Of a stretch of 7,089 bases of DNA, positions 7,030 through 7,089 are shown piece by piece. How positions within the stretch are numbered: position 1 is the first letter of the stretch; every line of letters starts with the position of its first letter. Source of the stretch: Deltaproteobacteria bacterium (GTDB lineage Bacteria; Desulfobacterota; Desulfobulbia; Desulfobulbales; UBA5123). Under the pieces are notes generated by a model. That model was not told where the DNA came from and ran no database searches. It worked only from the letters and a program-made list of their open reading frames with translations. Where the stretch lies: contig JAJYKH010000138.1 in assembly GCA_021788685.1 (NCBI GenBank), positions 1-7,089 of the forward strand, given 5' to 3'. The position numbers were made by a program, and so were the translations under genes.

Positions 7030-7058
7030 ATTTTACCAGCTTGCGCTTGGGGAAACGA
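7030..7058 (-). promoter_or_regulatory. Candidate extended -10 promoter for the exonuclease-RecQ-UvrD gene
   Basis: The minus strand carries TGGTAAAAT (7038-7030): a TG-n extension and a -10 hexamer matching TATAAT at five of six positions. The -35 position at 17-base spacing (7058-7053, TCGTTT) is poor, as is common for extended -10 promoters. It is the best promoter-like match I found in this non-coding stretch. Transcription would start near 7023, leaving a leader of about 79 bases. The ATG at 6944 has no recognisable Shine-Dalgarno sequence at the right distance. This is motif matching only. Confidence 0.3.
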
Positions 7059-7089
7059 GAACTTGGTCACTCCGGGGGAAGAAAAAAAT

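Noticed and set aside
7081..7089. Seven-base A run at the right edge (T run on the minus strand), possibly the tail of a terminator
   Set aside because: Any stem would lie beyond the window, so it cannot be supported.

Overview
The window is GC-rich (judged by eye, not computed) and densely coding. It holds two large convergent loci. The style of the hybrid histidine kinase (PAS, an 'AGGIA-D-FNN' H-box, receiver with an 'IP-GMGGKE' signature) together with the GC-rich codon use suggests a Desulfobacterota/deltaproteobacterial-type organism. This is an inference from sequence style; there is no rRNA or other marker gene here.

Bases 1-1575 (+ strand) are the 3' part of a hybrid sensor histidine kinase. 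The frame is open to the left edge, so the N-terminal sensor is missing. What remains is a short helical linker, a PAS domain, the HisKA dimerisation helix, an intact HATPase domain and an intact C-terminal receiver. The residue where the phospho-accepting histidine should be is encoded as tyrosine (TAC, 499-501).

Bases 1576-1749 are a short gap between the 3' ends of the two convergent loci. The gap holds a 7-bp perfect inverted repeat but no T-tract.

Bases 6944 down to 1750 (- strand) read as one very large gene interrupted by a single missing base near 3548. With that base restored, the product is about 1731 residues. In order it has a DEDD-type 3'-5' exonuclease, a Cys/His cluster, a complete RecQ-type superfamily 2 helicase, a long cysteine-free region with winged-helix-like segments, a complete and compact UvrD/Rep-type superfamily 1 helicase, and an unrecognised C-terminal domain. 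The missing base falls inside the Walker A motif of the UvrD motor. Both sides remain perfectly conserved in their own frames, so this is either a sequencing/assembly error or a very recent mutation. Exonuclease plus RecQ in one chain resembles human WRN, and the added UvrD motor makes it a plausible single-chain DNA-processing machine (repair, recombination or possibly defence).

Bases 6945-7089 are the non-coding upstream region of the helicase gene, with one plausible extended -10 promoter and no clear ribosome-binding site. Nothing in the window links the kinase functionally to the helicase; they are convergent neighbours.
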